From Magnolia sinica (lineage: Eukaryota; Streptophyta; Magnoliopsida; Magnoliales; Magnoliaceae): DNA of 64,000 nucleotides. The notes under the pieces were generated by a model. It saw only the letters and a program-made list of their open reading frames with translations. It had not been told where the DNA came from and did not search any database. The position numbers were made by a program, and so were the translations under genes. Shown one piece after another: positions 37,620-48,993 of this stretch (its first letter is position 1; the number at the start of each line of letters is the position of its first letter). The stretch is taken from NCBI RefSeq assembly GCF_029962835.1, contig NC_080575.1:61979493-62043492 (forward strand). The letters are read 5' to 3'.

Positions 37620-38240
37620 GGTCTCAACAATCGGAGTCGACACTCGAAATCGACCTCAACAATCGGAATCGATCTATACAATCGACCTCGACAATCGGAA
37701 TCGGCTTCGATACTCGGCCTCGACAATCGGGATCGATCGATAATCAAAATCGGTAAATCGGTCACAGCAATCGAATCGATCGGTAATCAGAATCGGCAAA
37801 TCGGTCATGACAATCGAGATCAATCGATAATCAGAGTCGGCAAATCGGTCACGACAATCAAATCGATCGATAATCAGCATCGACAATCGGTCACGACAAT
37901 CAAATCGATCGATAATCAGCATCGGTAAATTAGTCACGACAATCAGAATCGGCAATCGATCACGATAATAGGCCTTGATCGATAATCGACAATCGGCCAT
38001 GACAAATCAGAATCAGTAATCGACAAATCAGACTCGGTAATCGGCCATGATAATCGGCCTTAATCGATAATCAACAATCGGCCACGACAAATCAGAATCG
38101 GTAATCGGCCTCAATCGATAATCGGCAATCGGCCACGACAATCGGGGTTGATCAATAGTCAGAGTCGGCAAATCGGTCACGTCAATCAAAATCAGCAATC
38201 GGCCTCAAAGATCGAAATTGGCAATCGACATCGATGAGAA
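37620..38240 (-). repeat. LTR array 3 (CGATT minisatellite), reversed copy
   Basis: Units on the plus strand read TCGATCGATAATCAGAATCG and CGGTCACGACAATCGA, the reverse of the array at 22630-23980. About fourteen units, roughly half the length of that array. Confidence 0.8.
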
Positions 38241-38900
38241 TGGCCTAGCAAGGCCTAAGGGAAGGTCATAATAAGGACATCTAACCGTCATTGCCCATCA
38301 ATGTGGACATCTAACCAACATTGCTCCCAAGGAATGGCCCACATAGAGCCAAACATAAAGTGGGCCCATAGCCACACACGCAAGGGCCAACATATATCAT
38401 AAGGGGCCGCCCACACGGGCTTTATATACTTCACATCAGGCCTCACCCATGGGCCCAATATACATCGCAACAGGCATCAGACACGGGCCTAATATACATC
38501 ACAAAGGGCCATATCACATGGGCCATATAAGTATCAAGTGGGCCGCATTACATGGGCCTCCTATGCAACACGTCCGGCCTCATGGACGGGCTTCAAATTC
38601 ATCGAGGAGGGCCTCATGGACAAGCCATAAATACATCAAGGTGGGCCTCATAGGCAGCCACAAATATATCAAGGTGGGCCTCAAATACATCTCATTGACA
38701 AGGCCGTGAAGGTGCATGCAATGCACTCACATGTACGGCTAAACTCCTATGCAAGCATGCATTCAAATAATATTACCAGTGAGTGCTTACTCGACCTCAA
38801 GCCTTACACGTGCCTTTCTACCATAGTTTAGGTCATGTGCAGATCAGGTGTCCATCCATATACGTCACATATACATTCAACATACATTCAACGTAACCTA

Positions 38901-39041
38901 TCACTCATGCAGTATTACTTGCATCCATGCATGTATAACACACAACCCATCACTCATGCATGTATTACTCGCATCCATGCATGTATAACACACAACCCAT
39001 CACTCATGCATGTATTACTTGCATCCATGCATGTATAACAG
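38901..39041. repeat. 50-bp tandem repeat, ~3 copies
   Basis: Nearly identical units beginning CACTCATGCATGTATTACT at 38902, 38951 and 39001 (period 49-50). It lies in a segment (about 38710-39380) of this solo LTR that has no obvious partner in the sister LTR at 19810-48993. Confidence 0.9.
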
Positions 39042-39379
39042 ATAATGTAGTGTCATGCACCTTATCGCACACCCATCATACATGTATGCATGCATACTAC
39101 TATTACAGGTACTAACTAGTCATGCATCTCACGTGTACATACACACATGTCATGTATTCAAGTCATTCAACATGACATGCATACATGCAATCTGTAACCC
39201 ACAAAAGGCATGGGCCCATATCACTTTAAAATGGTGCCCTATGGACCCACGATGTTGCATGTACCTCATCCAAGTGCACGGTATAGATATAGTACATACA
39301 TCATGGCTGGTCCACGTCCTCAAATGGACGGCTGGTATAAATCACATAAATCTGATCAGACCCACATGACTGGCTGATG

Positions 39380-40650
39380 TCAAACAGCTGCACTAGCTGC
39401 GTGGGACCACCGTCCCCGGTTTGGACGGTATGGATGAAATCAAGGTGGATCCCACGTGTGGATACACGTACATCATGCACACTCCACCGTCCAGCCTATC
39501 TGGACGGTGTGGAATAAAACACACATCATGGCTGACGTCAGCATTGTCCAAAAGGACGGCTTGGATACAATACATCAAATAGTGGGCCACGTCCTCAAAC
39601 AGATGGACGTCTTGAATATAAAATTCGTACATCAAGGTGGGTCCCACATGGGCCCACCAGACATATATATATGTTGTGTATATATATACATATATAATAT
39701 TATATAATATTACTTTATCTTTCTTTCTTCCATCTTCTTTTTCCTTTTTTTTTGTTGAAAATAGGTTCCAGCGTCCAGACCTGGACGCTGGACAAATCGA
39801 TGACTTGATATTCACATTCATGCATGTGGAGTCCACACGCGCATGGGTCCCACAGCTGCTCTGCAGCATGGATGAATCACATATATCATGAGTGGGGTCC
39901 ACAGGACCTGCTGACGTGCGGTAGTAAGGTACATCAGCCGATCCACTCCCACCGTCCAGAGATTGTACGGTGGGGATAAACAACATCAAGTTGATTTCCC
40001 ACTGTCCTCAGACGGACGGTGAGATTAGAACCACCATCAGGTGGGGTCCAGCCCACGTGGCCCACAAATATAGTAAAAATGGACGGACGGCTTGGATGTT
40101 CATGTACAGGAGGGTGGCTCTCACCAATCACCGTCCAGCAATGGACGGTGAAATGTTCAGCGAATACATCTGGTGGACCCCATCTCCACACGTGTAACAC
40201 ATGTGGAGTGGGCCCCACAACAGACGGGCAGCGTGGGTTAAAAACCCATATGTTGCAGTGCCGACACAACGGTTGGATGAAGCTGCCGTTTGTGTTCCCT
40301 CACGCCCAGGGGCCTGTTGACATCGTGGATATAACTGGTATCATGGTGGTCCCATGATTTGGGTGGTGTGGATCACCTCAAAATTACAGCAGAACCCACA
40401 CGTCCTACGCTGTCTTGAACGATGGGGATGAATACATGCATCAAGGTGGCACACGTGGGTGGGCCACCAGGAATTGAATCAAGCTGATATTTCTGCTTTC
40501 TTTGGTGTAGTCTAGCAGCCTTTGCTGCTGGATGCTCCCCAGCTTGGACGGTCTGAGTGCTACATGTCTATCAAGGTGGGGTCCACATACATGTGGCCCA
40601 CCAGTCACACATTTCAAGGTGGGGTCCATCTCGTGGACGGCATGGATCAA
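39380..40650 (-). repeat. LTR array 1 (hairpin units), reversed copy
   Basis: Degenerate ~75-base units with CCGTCC...GGACGG and ATACATCA...GGTGGG(T/C)CCAC, reversed relative to 20780-22030. A (GA)n run ends it at about 40664-40688. Confidence 0.75.
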
Positions 40651-41483
40651 GTGGGCCATAAAAAGAGAGAGAGAGAGAGAGAGAGAGATAGGGAGATCGG
40701 ATGATGGAGGGACCCCGCCACTAAGGGCCCCTCATAGATACAAAACATACATCAAGATGGGTCCCACCACAAGTGGCCCCTCAAACCATTAAAATCACAC
40801 AAATCAAACCTTAGAAAAACACCCACTATGATCTAAAGGTCAAGATCTACTCAAAATAAATTCACCCACCTCGAGATCTCTTCTTCCTTCTTTCGCCAAT
40901 GCGTGATAGAGTCCCAAAGAAGCAATTTCAATGGTGGAGATGATCATTGGATGGTGGAGATGGGAGATAGGGAGGTGGGCCACACTAGCTCTCTCATGGG
41001 AGCCATGGACGTGGGTTGCTCCATGGAGGGATTGCTTAGAGGAAAAAAGATGAGAGAGGAAGTGATGTAAGAGAAGTGATGGGAGAGAGATGGTGAGGTG
41101 ATGGGAAAGTTGACTTTAGGTAAGGGTGATGTAAGAAAAATGTTGCTTGTACTTGACTTGATGGGATGGAGTACTTGACTTTTGATATGATTGATGGGAC
41201 ATTCTCTTGGGATTGCAACGTGCGGCGTTTTTCCTTGAACTGCGTGCGGGTCCACATCCCCCTGCCAGGGTACCGGATCGGTATGCAAGATGCAGCATTG
41301 GAACCGCAGCGACGACGCAGTCGCACTGGTACAAGTCTCGGGTCGAGCCGACTCAGATATACGAGACACATCATAGGGTCACACGTAAATGCCGATAACT
41401 GATCGCAGGTCGCCGAAATTCGACCGGGATGACTGTGGAAGCCTACGGAACAGTACAGGCTAGGATACGGGTCTTACACTGGC

Positions 41484-42620
41484 TCGACGAAGATGTACCG
41501 CGACATGAGGCGACAGTATTTTTGGGCGGGGATGAAGCGTCAGATCGCCAGTTTTGTGGCCGAGTGTGACACATGCCAGCGTGTCAAGGTCGATCATCAG
41601 AGACCCCCTGGTCTATTGTAGCCATTGAGTGTCCCGATGTGGAAGTGGGAGCATGTGTCGACAGATTTCATTATGGGCTTGCCGAGGACTCAGCGCGGTC
41701 ATGACGCCATTTGGGTAGTTGTGGATTGTCTGACGAAGTCGGCACATTTTATTGCGATACGTGCGACTTGGCCTTTGGACTGGCTTGCGAGATTATTCAT
41801 CGAGGATATTGTGAGACTGCATGGCGTTCCAATCTCGATCGTTTCTGACCGAGACCCGAGGTTCACGTCTCAGTTTTGGGGGAGCTTCCAGAGAGCGATG
41901 GGTTCTGATTTGCAGCTCAGCACCGCGTACCATCGGCAGACCGATGGCCAGACCGAGAGGGTCAACCAGATCCTTGAGGATATGCTTCGGGCCTGCGCGA
42001 TTGATTTCGGGGGTAACTGGGATGAGCATCTGCGATTGGCTGAGTTCTCATACAATAACAGCTATCAGGAGACCATCGGCATGGCTCCTTTTGAGGCACT
42101 ATATGGCAGACCATGCAGATCACCGAGTTATTGGACCGAGGTTGGAGAGCGTCGTCTCCTAGGTCCTGAGCTTGTGCAGGAGACGTCAGAGGCTATTGAT
42201 ATCATCAGGCAGAGGATGCGCACAGCTCAGAGCCGGCAGAAGAGTTTTGCTGATCATCGGCGTCGTCCCTTGGAGTTTGATGTAAGGGACCATGTGTATC
42301 TCAAGGTCTCGCCCATGAAGGGCGTAGTGCGATTTGGAGCGAAGGGCAAGCTTGCCCTGAGATTCATAGGACCTTTTGAGATCACTGGGCGCGTTGGCGC
42401 CGTGGCCTATCGGCTTGCCTTGCCATCCCAGTTGTCTGGCGTCCACAACATTTTTCATGTCTCCATGTTGAGGAAGTGTGGGTCAGACATTGTTCCTGTT
42501 ATCGATTGGCAGCCGTTAGAGGTTCGTGAGGACGCTTCCTATATTGAGCAGCCAGTCCGTATCCTTGATCGGAAGGAGCAGGTCCTCCGGACCAGGGTCA
42601 TTCCGTTGGTGAAGGTTTAG
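41484..42620 (+). pseudogene. Integrase of element A
   Basis: The zinc-binding end ([18 protein letters not shown]) lies near 41568-41620. The 331-residue stretch from 41625 keeps the whole core: the DDE catalytic residues sit in STDFIMGLP, VSDRDPRF and TERVNQILEDM. The C-terminal GPFEITGRVGAVAYRLALP and ILDRKEQVLRTRVIPLVKV regions precede the chromodomain position. This is the best-kept protein segment among the retroelements here. Fossil as part of a broken polyprotein. Confidence 0.9.
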
Positions 42621-42817
42621 TGGGGTTCTATTGAGGAGGTTTCTTGGGAGCGCGAAGCTGAGATTCGAGAGCGTTATCCCCATCTTTTTTATGATTGATC
42701 ATGTATTGTATTTTGTATGTTATCTCTGATGTTATATGATGATGATATGTTTCTTCTTCCTTGTGAGTTCTGCTTAGTTGCGATGATTGTGTAAATTTCG
42801 AGGACGAAATTTCTATT

Positions 42818-42829
42818 AGGAGGGGAGAG
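42818..42829 (+). promoter_or_regulatory. Polypurine tract of element A
   Basis: AGGAGGGGAGAG, one base before the 3' LTR. The preceding AAATTTCGAGGACGAAATTT is the usual upstream context in this lineage and is also seen reversed at about 792-825. Confidence 0.85.
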
Positions 42830-42830
42830 C

Positions 42831-45800
42831 TATAAGCCCCGTATCCTAGACCGTACCGTTCCATAGGCTTCCGCGGTCTTTCCGGTCAAATTTCGGCAAC
42901 CTTCGACCCTTAATCGGTATTTACGCGTGACCTTGATTCTCATGTCGTCAGCCCGAATCGACTCAACTCAGGACTTATACCTTAGCGACCGCGTCGTCGC
43001 CGCGGTTCCGATGCCGCGACTCACGCGCCGAGGCGATACCTTAGTTGGGAGATGTGGGCCAGTGTTCGGTGCGAGGAAAACGCAGTGCGTGCGAATTTCG
43101 AGAGAATCTCTATAAGGTATCACATCAATCAATCAATCCCATCAATCCCATCATGTAAAGTACACATCACCTTTCACCCTTTCCCAAGCAAGCCCTAAAG
43201 TTAAAAAGTTCTTACACAAGCCTTACCTCTCTTACAACTTTTGCCACAAAAGTCAAAAAGAAGCTCTTACACCCATCCCTCTCTCTCCCATCCATCACTC
43301 CATCACCCATTACTCTCTCTCTCTCTTCCTTACAAGTCTCTCTCTCATTTTCAAACTTTCCCAAGCAAAAAAAATCCATACGTATGAGCCTCTCCCCATA
43401 TCTCCCAAGCTACATGTGTGGCCCACCTTTCCATTCCTAGATCTCCCATCCTAGCCATCCATTTCTCATCTTCCTCCATCAAAGAGAAGCACAAGGAGCT
43501 AAGGAAGCCAAGGGAGCAAGAAGATCAAGTGGTGGGTGCTTCAATAGAGTAGTTTTTGATGTTTTTAAGATGGGCCAAGTGAGGCCAACCGATCAATGGT
43601 TTGGATCTCACTTTGGACCCTAAGATGTAGCCAATGGCCCACTTGGATCATCATGATCATTCCATGATGGGGCCATTCTCCATGGACCCCATCATGATGT
43701 TTATTTTCTTGCATATTTAGGGTCATCTAGACCGTCTAATTTAGTGGAGAAGGGATCTCCACCGTTGAATTTTAATTTAATGGGCCCACATGTAATGGGA
43801 CCCACTTGATGTATGATTTAGTGCAAGGGAGGGCCCATAGTGCCGGGGTCCCTCCATCACGCGGGTCTCACTCTCTATTTCTCTCCCTTTTATTTTATTT
43901 TTTATTTTTTTGTGATGATAATGAAGTTGTGTGGCCCACTTGAATGGACCCCATTATGAAGTATGTATTTTGTCTAAGTCGCCTAAGTGGGACCCACTTC
44001 ATGTGTAGTACCCACACTACCCATCATTGGTGGCCCACCTGAGCAGGCCCACTTGCATGGCCAGACCGTCCAGCATCCCTGGACGCTGGACGTTTGTTGG
44101 AAATCACAAATATCATCTTGTTTCAAAGGATATGGGTGGCCCACTCATATGGGTCCCACCTGATGTATGTATTAAATCCATGCCGTCCATTCCTTTCCCA
44201 AGCTTGTTTTAGGCGTTAAGCCGAAAGATGGGACCAATCAGACTTTCAGGCAGGCCATGGCATGTCAAACAACGGGTTTACTATTGAATTATTCCCTGTT
44301 GTTTCTATACGCCGAAACAGGCCCAATATTGGGCTTGTTTTGCTTGTCTGGAGCCATGGAGGGCCGTTGGACGGAGTAGATTGTTTAGATGTGGACCCCA
44401 CCTGCAAAAACCACAGCAAAACTGAAATAAAAAAAATACAAACACAGCAGCGTTGGCTGCTGTGTCAGAAAGGCAGCAGGCTTTGCCTGCGCACCAGCGT
44501 TCGGGAGGACGGGCGAGCAGACTGGATCCCACGGGCCCCACTGATGTTTATCTGCCATCTAATCCGTTCATAGGGTGGGCCACTCCCTGACTTGGGCCCA
44601 CTCCAAAAATCAGCCTGATCCAAGACTCAGGTGGCCCACACCGTAGGAAACAGTGGGATTGAACCTCTACCTTTGAAACCCTTTTTGGGTCCACAGAAGT
44701 TTTGGATCAGGGTGAAATTTGTTTTCACCCTTCATCTAGGCCCACGTGGCCTTATCAACGGGTTGGATGGCATATCAACATTATGGTGGGCCCCACATGG
44801 AGCCCACAAGGATGTATGTGTTTCATTTCCACCGTCCGCCTGGACGGTGGAGCCCACTGTGATGTTTGTATTAACCCCACCGTCCTGGACGGTGGGTGTG
44901 ATCTGTGCATGCGTGTGTGGGTGTGTACGTGTGTGTATATATATATATAATATTATATTATATATAATATTATATGTATTATATATATATTATATATTAT
45001 ATTATATATAATCTACTGGTGATGGGAGGCCCATCTCAATTTACTTGTGGCCCGTGGTCGAGGCCCACTTTGATATGTATTTAAGGCCCATCTCAGCTTA
45101 CTTCTGGCCCATGGTTGAGGCCCACTTTGATTTATATGTAAGGCCCATGGGTCGAGGCCCATTTGATGTATTAGGGGCCCATGGGTTAAGGCCCATTAAA
45201 ATGTATTGGGGCCTATGGGTTGAGGCCCATTTGATGCACGTATGGGGCCCAATTGGCGATGCCCATTTGATACATATAAGGCTCATGTGAGTAGGCCCAT
45301 TTGATGCACTCTAAGGCGCACGGGTTATAGCCCATTGCAATGTACATAAGGCCCATTGGTGCGGCCCATTGATGTGGCCCACTTAATGAATATAAGGCCC
45401 ATGTGATTTGGCCCATTTGATGTATTTAAGGCTCAATGGGATGTACCTAAGGTCCATTGCAATGTGTGATCCCAACATGGGTTATGTAATGATGTTTACG
45501 TCGGGCTATGCCTTGGGAGCAATGGTGGTTTGACGTCCACATTGCAAGTATAGTGTTGGTTAAATGTCCGCATTATGACTCACCCTAGGGCTCATTATAG
45601 GCCCGTACGTGTTATGTGTAGGTCATCTAGGCCCATCTTCATTATGAACATCATCCATCCCATATAACATGTTTAGTTCCATGATTCATGATCATATGCA
45701 TCATATGTATGGTTGATATGAGAAAAGACTGATCATAGCATATGCCTTTGGGCAAATGGTTTAGGGGCTCCCATACAGGGGGTGTTGCCCTACATGAGCG

Positions 45801-46891
45801 CACGATACTCGCAGGATTGCTGCATGACTGGATAGTGTGATTCATGCATTCGCATTGTGTGATATGGTTACTATACGCCCTAGCGACATCAGGGTCGTAG
45901 CCTCCACAGACGTATCGTGGTTGGCAGGATTGGATACCGAAAATACTGTTCTACATGGGGTGCGATAGATATCCCTGGGTGAAAGTCCCTAAACCCTTAT
46001 GGTACCAAGAGGTTGCTCCAACGTCTAAACCGAGTGGGTGCATGAGCGCCGAGTGCCGATTACCAGACGATTGCGCTTTCCACTGTGTCGTGGTCGGTTG
46101 GAAGGGGGTGCGGCCTTATCCGCCCGAGAGTAGGGGGCAATGCTAGGCTGAGTCTGACCAGCTCGAGGAATGGGTCTGCTATTGACGAGCCGAGCCCGAT
46201 TTTGGCAGGCAGATAGTGAGGTCTTTTTCACTACCTTATTGCGCACGATAGGGCAGCAATCTGGCTTGGAGTGTACTAGACCCCGGTGATATTTCAGATT
46301 TTAAGTTGTATCGATATGTGGACTTAGATGAGGATTTGTATGCTTGAGTTGCATTTCGCATTGCATGGCCTTGGTATGGTCGACATCATCCTTTGCACCG
46401 TATGGCCTTGGTACAGCTAATGGTATTCTTGGCATTCATCAGCATGTTCCGCATTACTCTGATACTGCATAACTGCATTACCACCTTTAGCATACACTTT
46501 CACCACCCTCTAAGCTTTCTATAAGCTTATGCACGACCGTTGCGTACAGGTGACGTTGGATCGCAGCAGCGCTGAGGCTTGGACGCGTGGCAGATCATTT
46601 TGGAGCTTTTGGTCTATCATCATTGTATTTCCTTTTATGCTCATTGTACTTGTAAAGTTTTTTATCATAGTGGAAATGTGATGGAGTTTTTGGTTATTGT
46701 TTGTGGGTTATGCCTTTGGTTATGCTTATTACGAATCAAACTAATGTTGAAAATTCTCCTTGTAGTATCCCAGGATCAAAACCTGGCGAATGGGCGCTGG
46801 GAGCCGAGAATGGGGTTCTACGGAGGCTGTCGGCGCCGGATTCGGCGATCGGGAATTTTGTGAGCCCAGTTTCCGAGTTTGGGGCGTGACA
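42831..46891 (+). repeat. 3' LTR of element A
   Basis: 4061 bases, nearly collinear with the 5' LTR. Array 1 is at 43930-44900, the AT-rich stretch at 44936-45012, array 2 at 45020-45460 and the AAGCTT palindrome at 46512-46528. It ends GGGGCGTGACA. The first base pair is TA rather than TG. Confidence 0.9.
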
Positions 46892-46896
46892 GTCAA

Positions 46897-48993
46897 TTCC
46901 AATTGTCGAGACCTATATGATATATATACGAACCATACTTGAGGCCTACTGTGATGTATTCATGGCCCATAGGCAAGGCCCATTGTTGTGTATTTGTGGC
47001 CTATGGGCAAGGCCATTGTGATATGTATTAGGCCCATGATGTGTGACGCGTTTGATGTATTCATGACCTATGTGTAGGGCCCATATGTCATGTATTTGAA
47101 GCCCATGAGCAGGGCCCACCTGTTGTGTATATGTGGCCCTTGAGTAAGGCTCATGGTGTGGCATATTAGGTCCTTGTATGAGGCCATGAGTCTATTATAT
47201 ATTAGGCTTTATGTGGGTCATTCCTCAAGGGCAATGCTGGTTAAATGTCCACATTGTCGAGATTGATTGATGATGCCGATTACGAGTGTGTGACAGCATA
47301 GCATCATGATACATGCTCATACGCATCATCTGCATGTTTGTTATGAGATGAGGTTGATCATTACATATGTCATTGAGCATGTTGTTATGAGACTCCCTAA
47401 TAGGCGGAAGTAATCTCATATGAGCACACGGTATGCACAGGATTGATGCATGACTGGATTGTATGACTCATGCATCTTGCATCATGTACGCCCTAGCAAC
47501 ATCAGGGCCATAGCCTCCACAGGCTTATCGTGGATGGCCAGATGGGATACCGAAAATCTGTTCTACATGGGGTGCTATAGATATCCTTAGGTGAAAGTTC
47601 CTAAACCCTCTTGGTTCCAGAAGTTGCTCCAACATCTAGACCGAGTGGATGCACGAGCGCATGAGGGCCGTATACCGTTAGGCCGCGTCTCCCACTATGT
47701 CGTGGTCGGTTGAAAGGGGGTACGGCCTTACCTGCCCGAGAGAAGGGAGCAATGCTAGGCTGAGTCTAACCAGCTCGAGGAATGGATCCGCTATCGACGA
47801 GCTGGGCCCAATTTTGGCAGGCGGATAGTGAGGTCTCTTTCACTCACCTTGTTGCACGCGATGGGGCGGCAACCTGGTTTGGAGTGTAATAGACCCCGAC
47901 GATTTTCCAGAGAGTAACCTTACTGATATGTGGACTGATTGAGCAAGAATTGCATATTCATTCATTCACTATCCACTCGGGCTGGTGGTGCGTAACTATT
48001 TGTTACATGTACCTTCGCATGGCGAGGATTTCGGTTGGGCGCGCGACTAACCTGAGATCAGGAGTTTACCACATTGAGTCTGACTATCCAAATTTAGGTA
48101 TGGGACTGGTTTGGATAGAAGTCCCTGGTGGTGGACCCCATAGCCTGCGATACTACGTACTATCATCCCGACTTCACACTCCAGCATGGTCATTTCATTC
48201 GCACCGCATACCACATTGTATCCGTAGTACTTAGCATTTTAGGTTGCTATGTTTCTGCATTATACGGCCTAGATACGACTGATGGTATTCGTGGACTCAT
48301 CAGGATTTGTATATTGCATTACATCAGCAGCATCTGATATTTGGCTTGTTGTCTTCGCATTGCATAGTTGATCTACATTGCTTCATCAGTATATGATATT
48401 GTTTTTATTATATTTCTGCGTCGCATAGCCTGGATAAGACTGATGGTATTTATGGGCCTATCAGTATGTTTTCGTATTACTCTGATTTCGTATGATTTAT
48501 GATCTTGCTAGTGTTTCTGATATTGTATGATTATGCGTTTATCAGTATTTTCGCCTACTCTGATTACTCTGATATTGCTTACTTGGCACTTACCTTATGC
48601 ACACACTTTCACCGCCCACTAAGCTTCCTATAAGCTTATGCACAATAGATGCGTGCAAGTGATGTTAGGTTGTAGCAGCATTGAGCCTAGAGCGTGCAGC
48701 GGTCTTCTGGAGCTTTGATTTATTTTATATATGTATTTCTCTTTCAGTATTGTACTCAAACGATTATATTAGTGGATATATGATGATGATGTTGCCTATG
48801 TGATTTGGGTAATCTTGTGGTTATGCTCATTACGAGATAAATATACATTGGAAAATCCTCCTTGTAGGATCCCAAGATCGGAATCTGGCGTATATACGCT
48901 GGGAGCCGAGAATGGGGTACTACGGAGGCTGTCAGCACCGGATTTGGCGATCGGGAATTTTATGAGCCCGGTTTCCAAGTTTGGGGTGTGACA
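46897..48993 (+). repeat. 3' part of the solo LTR of element F
   Basis: Resumes after the GTCAA duplication with the last array 3 and array 2 units (46900-47220), then the conserved 1.7-kb end with the AAGCTT palindrome (48621-48637, one change in the loop). Aligns with 7150-8927 and, reversed, with 1173-2490 and 35496-37310. Confidence 0.85.

Larger units (their letters stand above)
35496..41478 (-). mobile_element. Very long solo LTR on the minus strand (element G), nested in element A
   Basis: 5983 bases. On the minus strand it starts TGTAAGACCCGTATCC (41478) and ends GGGGTGTGACA (35496), with perfect CTGGC duplications at 35491-35495 and 41479-41483. Same family and same array order as the solo LTR at 19810-48993. 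Array 1 is at 40650-39380, array 2 at 38710-38330, array 3 at 38240-37620, array 2 again at 37600-37320, then the conserved end with the AAGCTT palindrome (35855-35871). No primer site, purine tract or coding sequence. Confidence 0.87.
23987..46891 (+). mobile_element. Ty3/gypsy element, Tekay/Del-like with 4.1-kb LTRs (element A), broken
   Basis: A 22,905-base unit including two nested solo LTRs. Flanking duplications are GTCGA (23982-23986) and GTCAA (46892-46896). Parts: 5' LTR 23987-28054, tRNA-iMet primer site 28060-28071, gag from 28229, CCHC knuckle 29215-29257, protease near 34535-34800, start of RT to about 35220, integrase 41490-42620, purine tract 42818-42829, 3' LTR 42831-46891. 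The two LTRs agree closely (a few percent different by eye, more in the GC-rich first 300 bases), so it is the youngest full-length insertion here, perhaps one to a few million years if usual plant rates apply. Coding region is broken, by the two insertions and a handful of other changes. Confidence 0.9.
19810..48993 (+). mobile_element. Very long solo LTR (element F) split by a nested element
   Basis: Starts TGTGAGACCCGTATCC at 19810 and ends GGGGTGTGACA at 48993. Identical CCATC duplications lie at 19805-19809 and 48994-48998. With the nested element (23987-46891) and its five-base duplication set aside, the LTR is about 6.27 kb. There is no primer-binding site, purine tract or coding sequence belonging to it, so it looks like a solo LTR left by LTR-LTR recombination. 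Same broad family as the LTRs of the nested element and of the solo LTR at 35496-41478. Confidence 0.85.
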
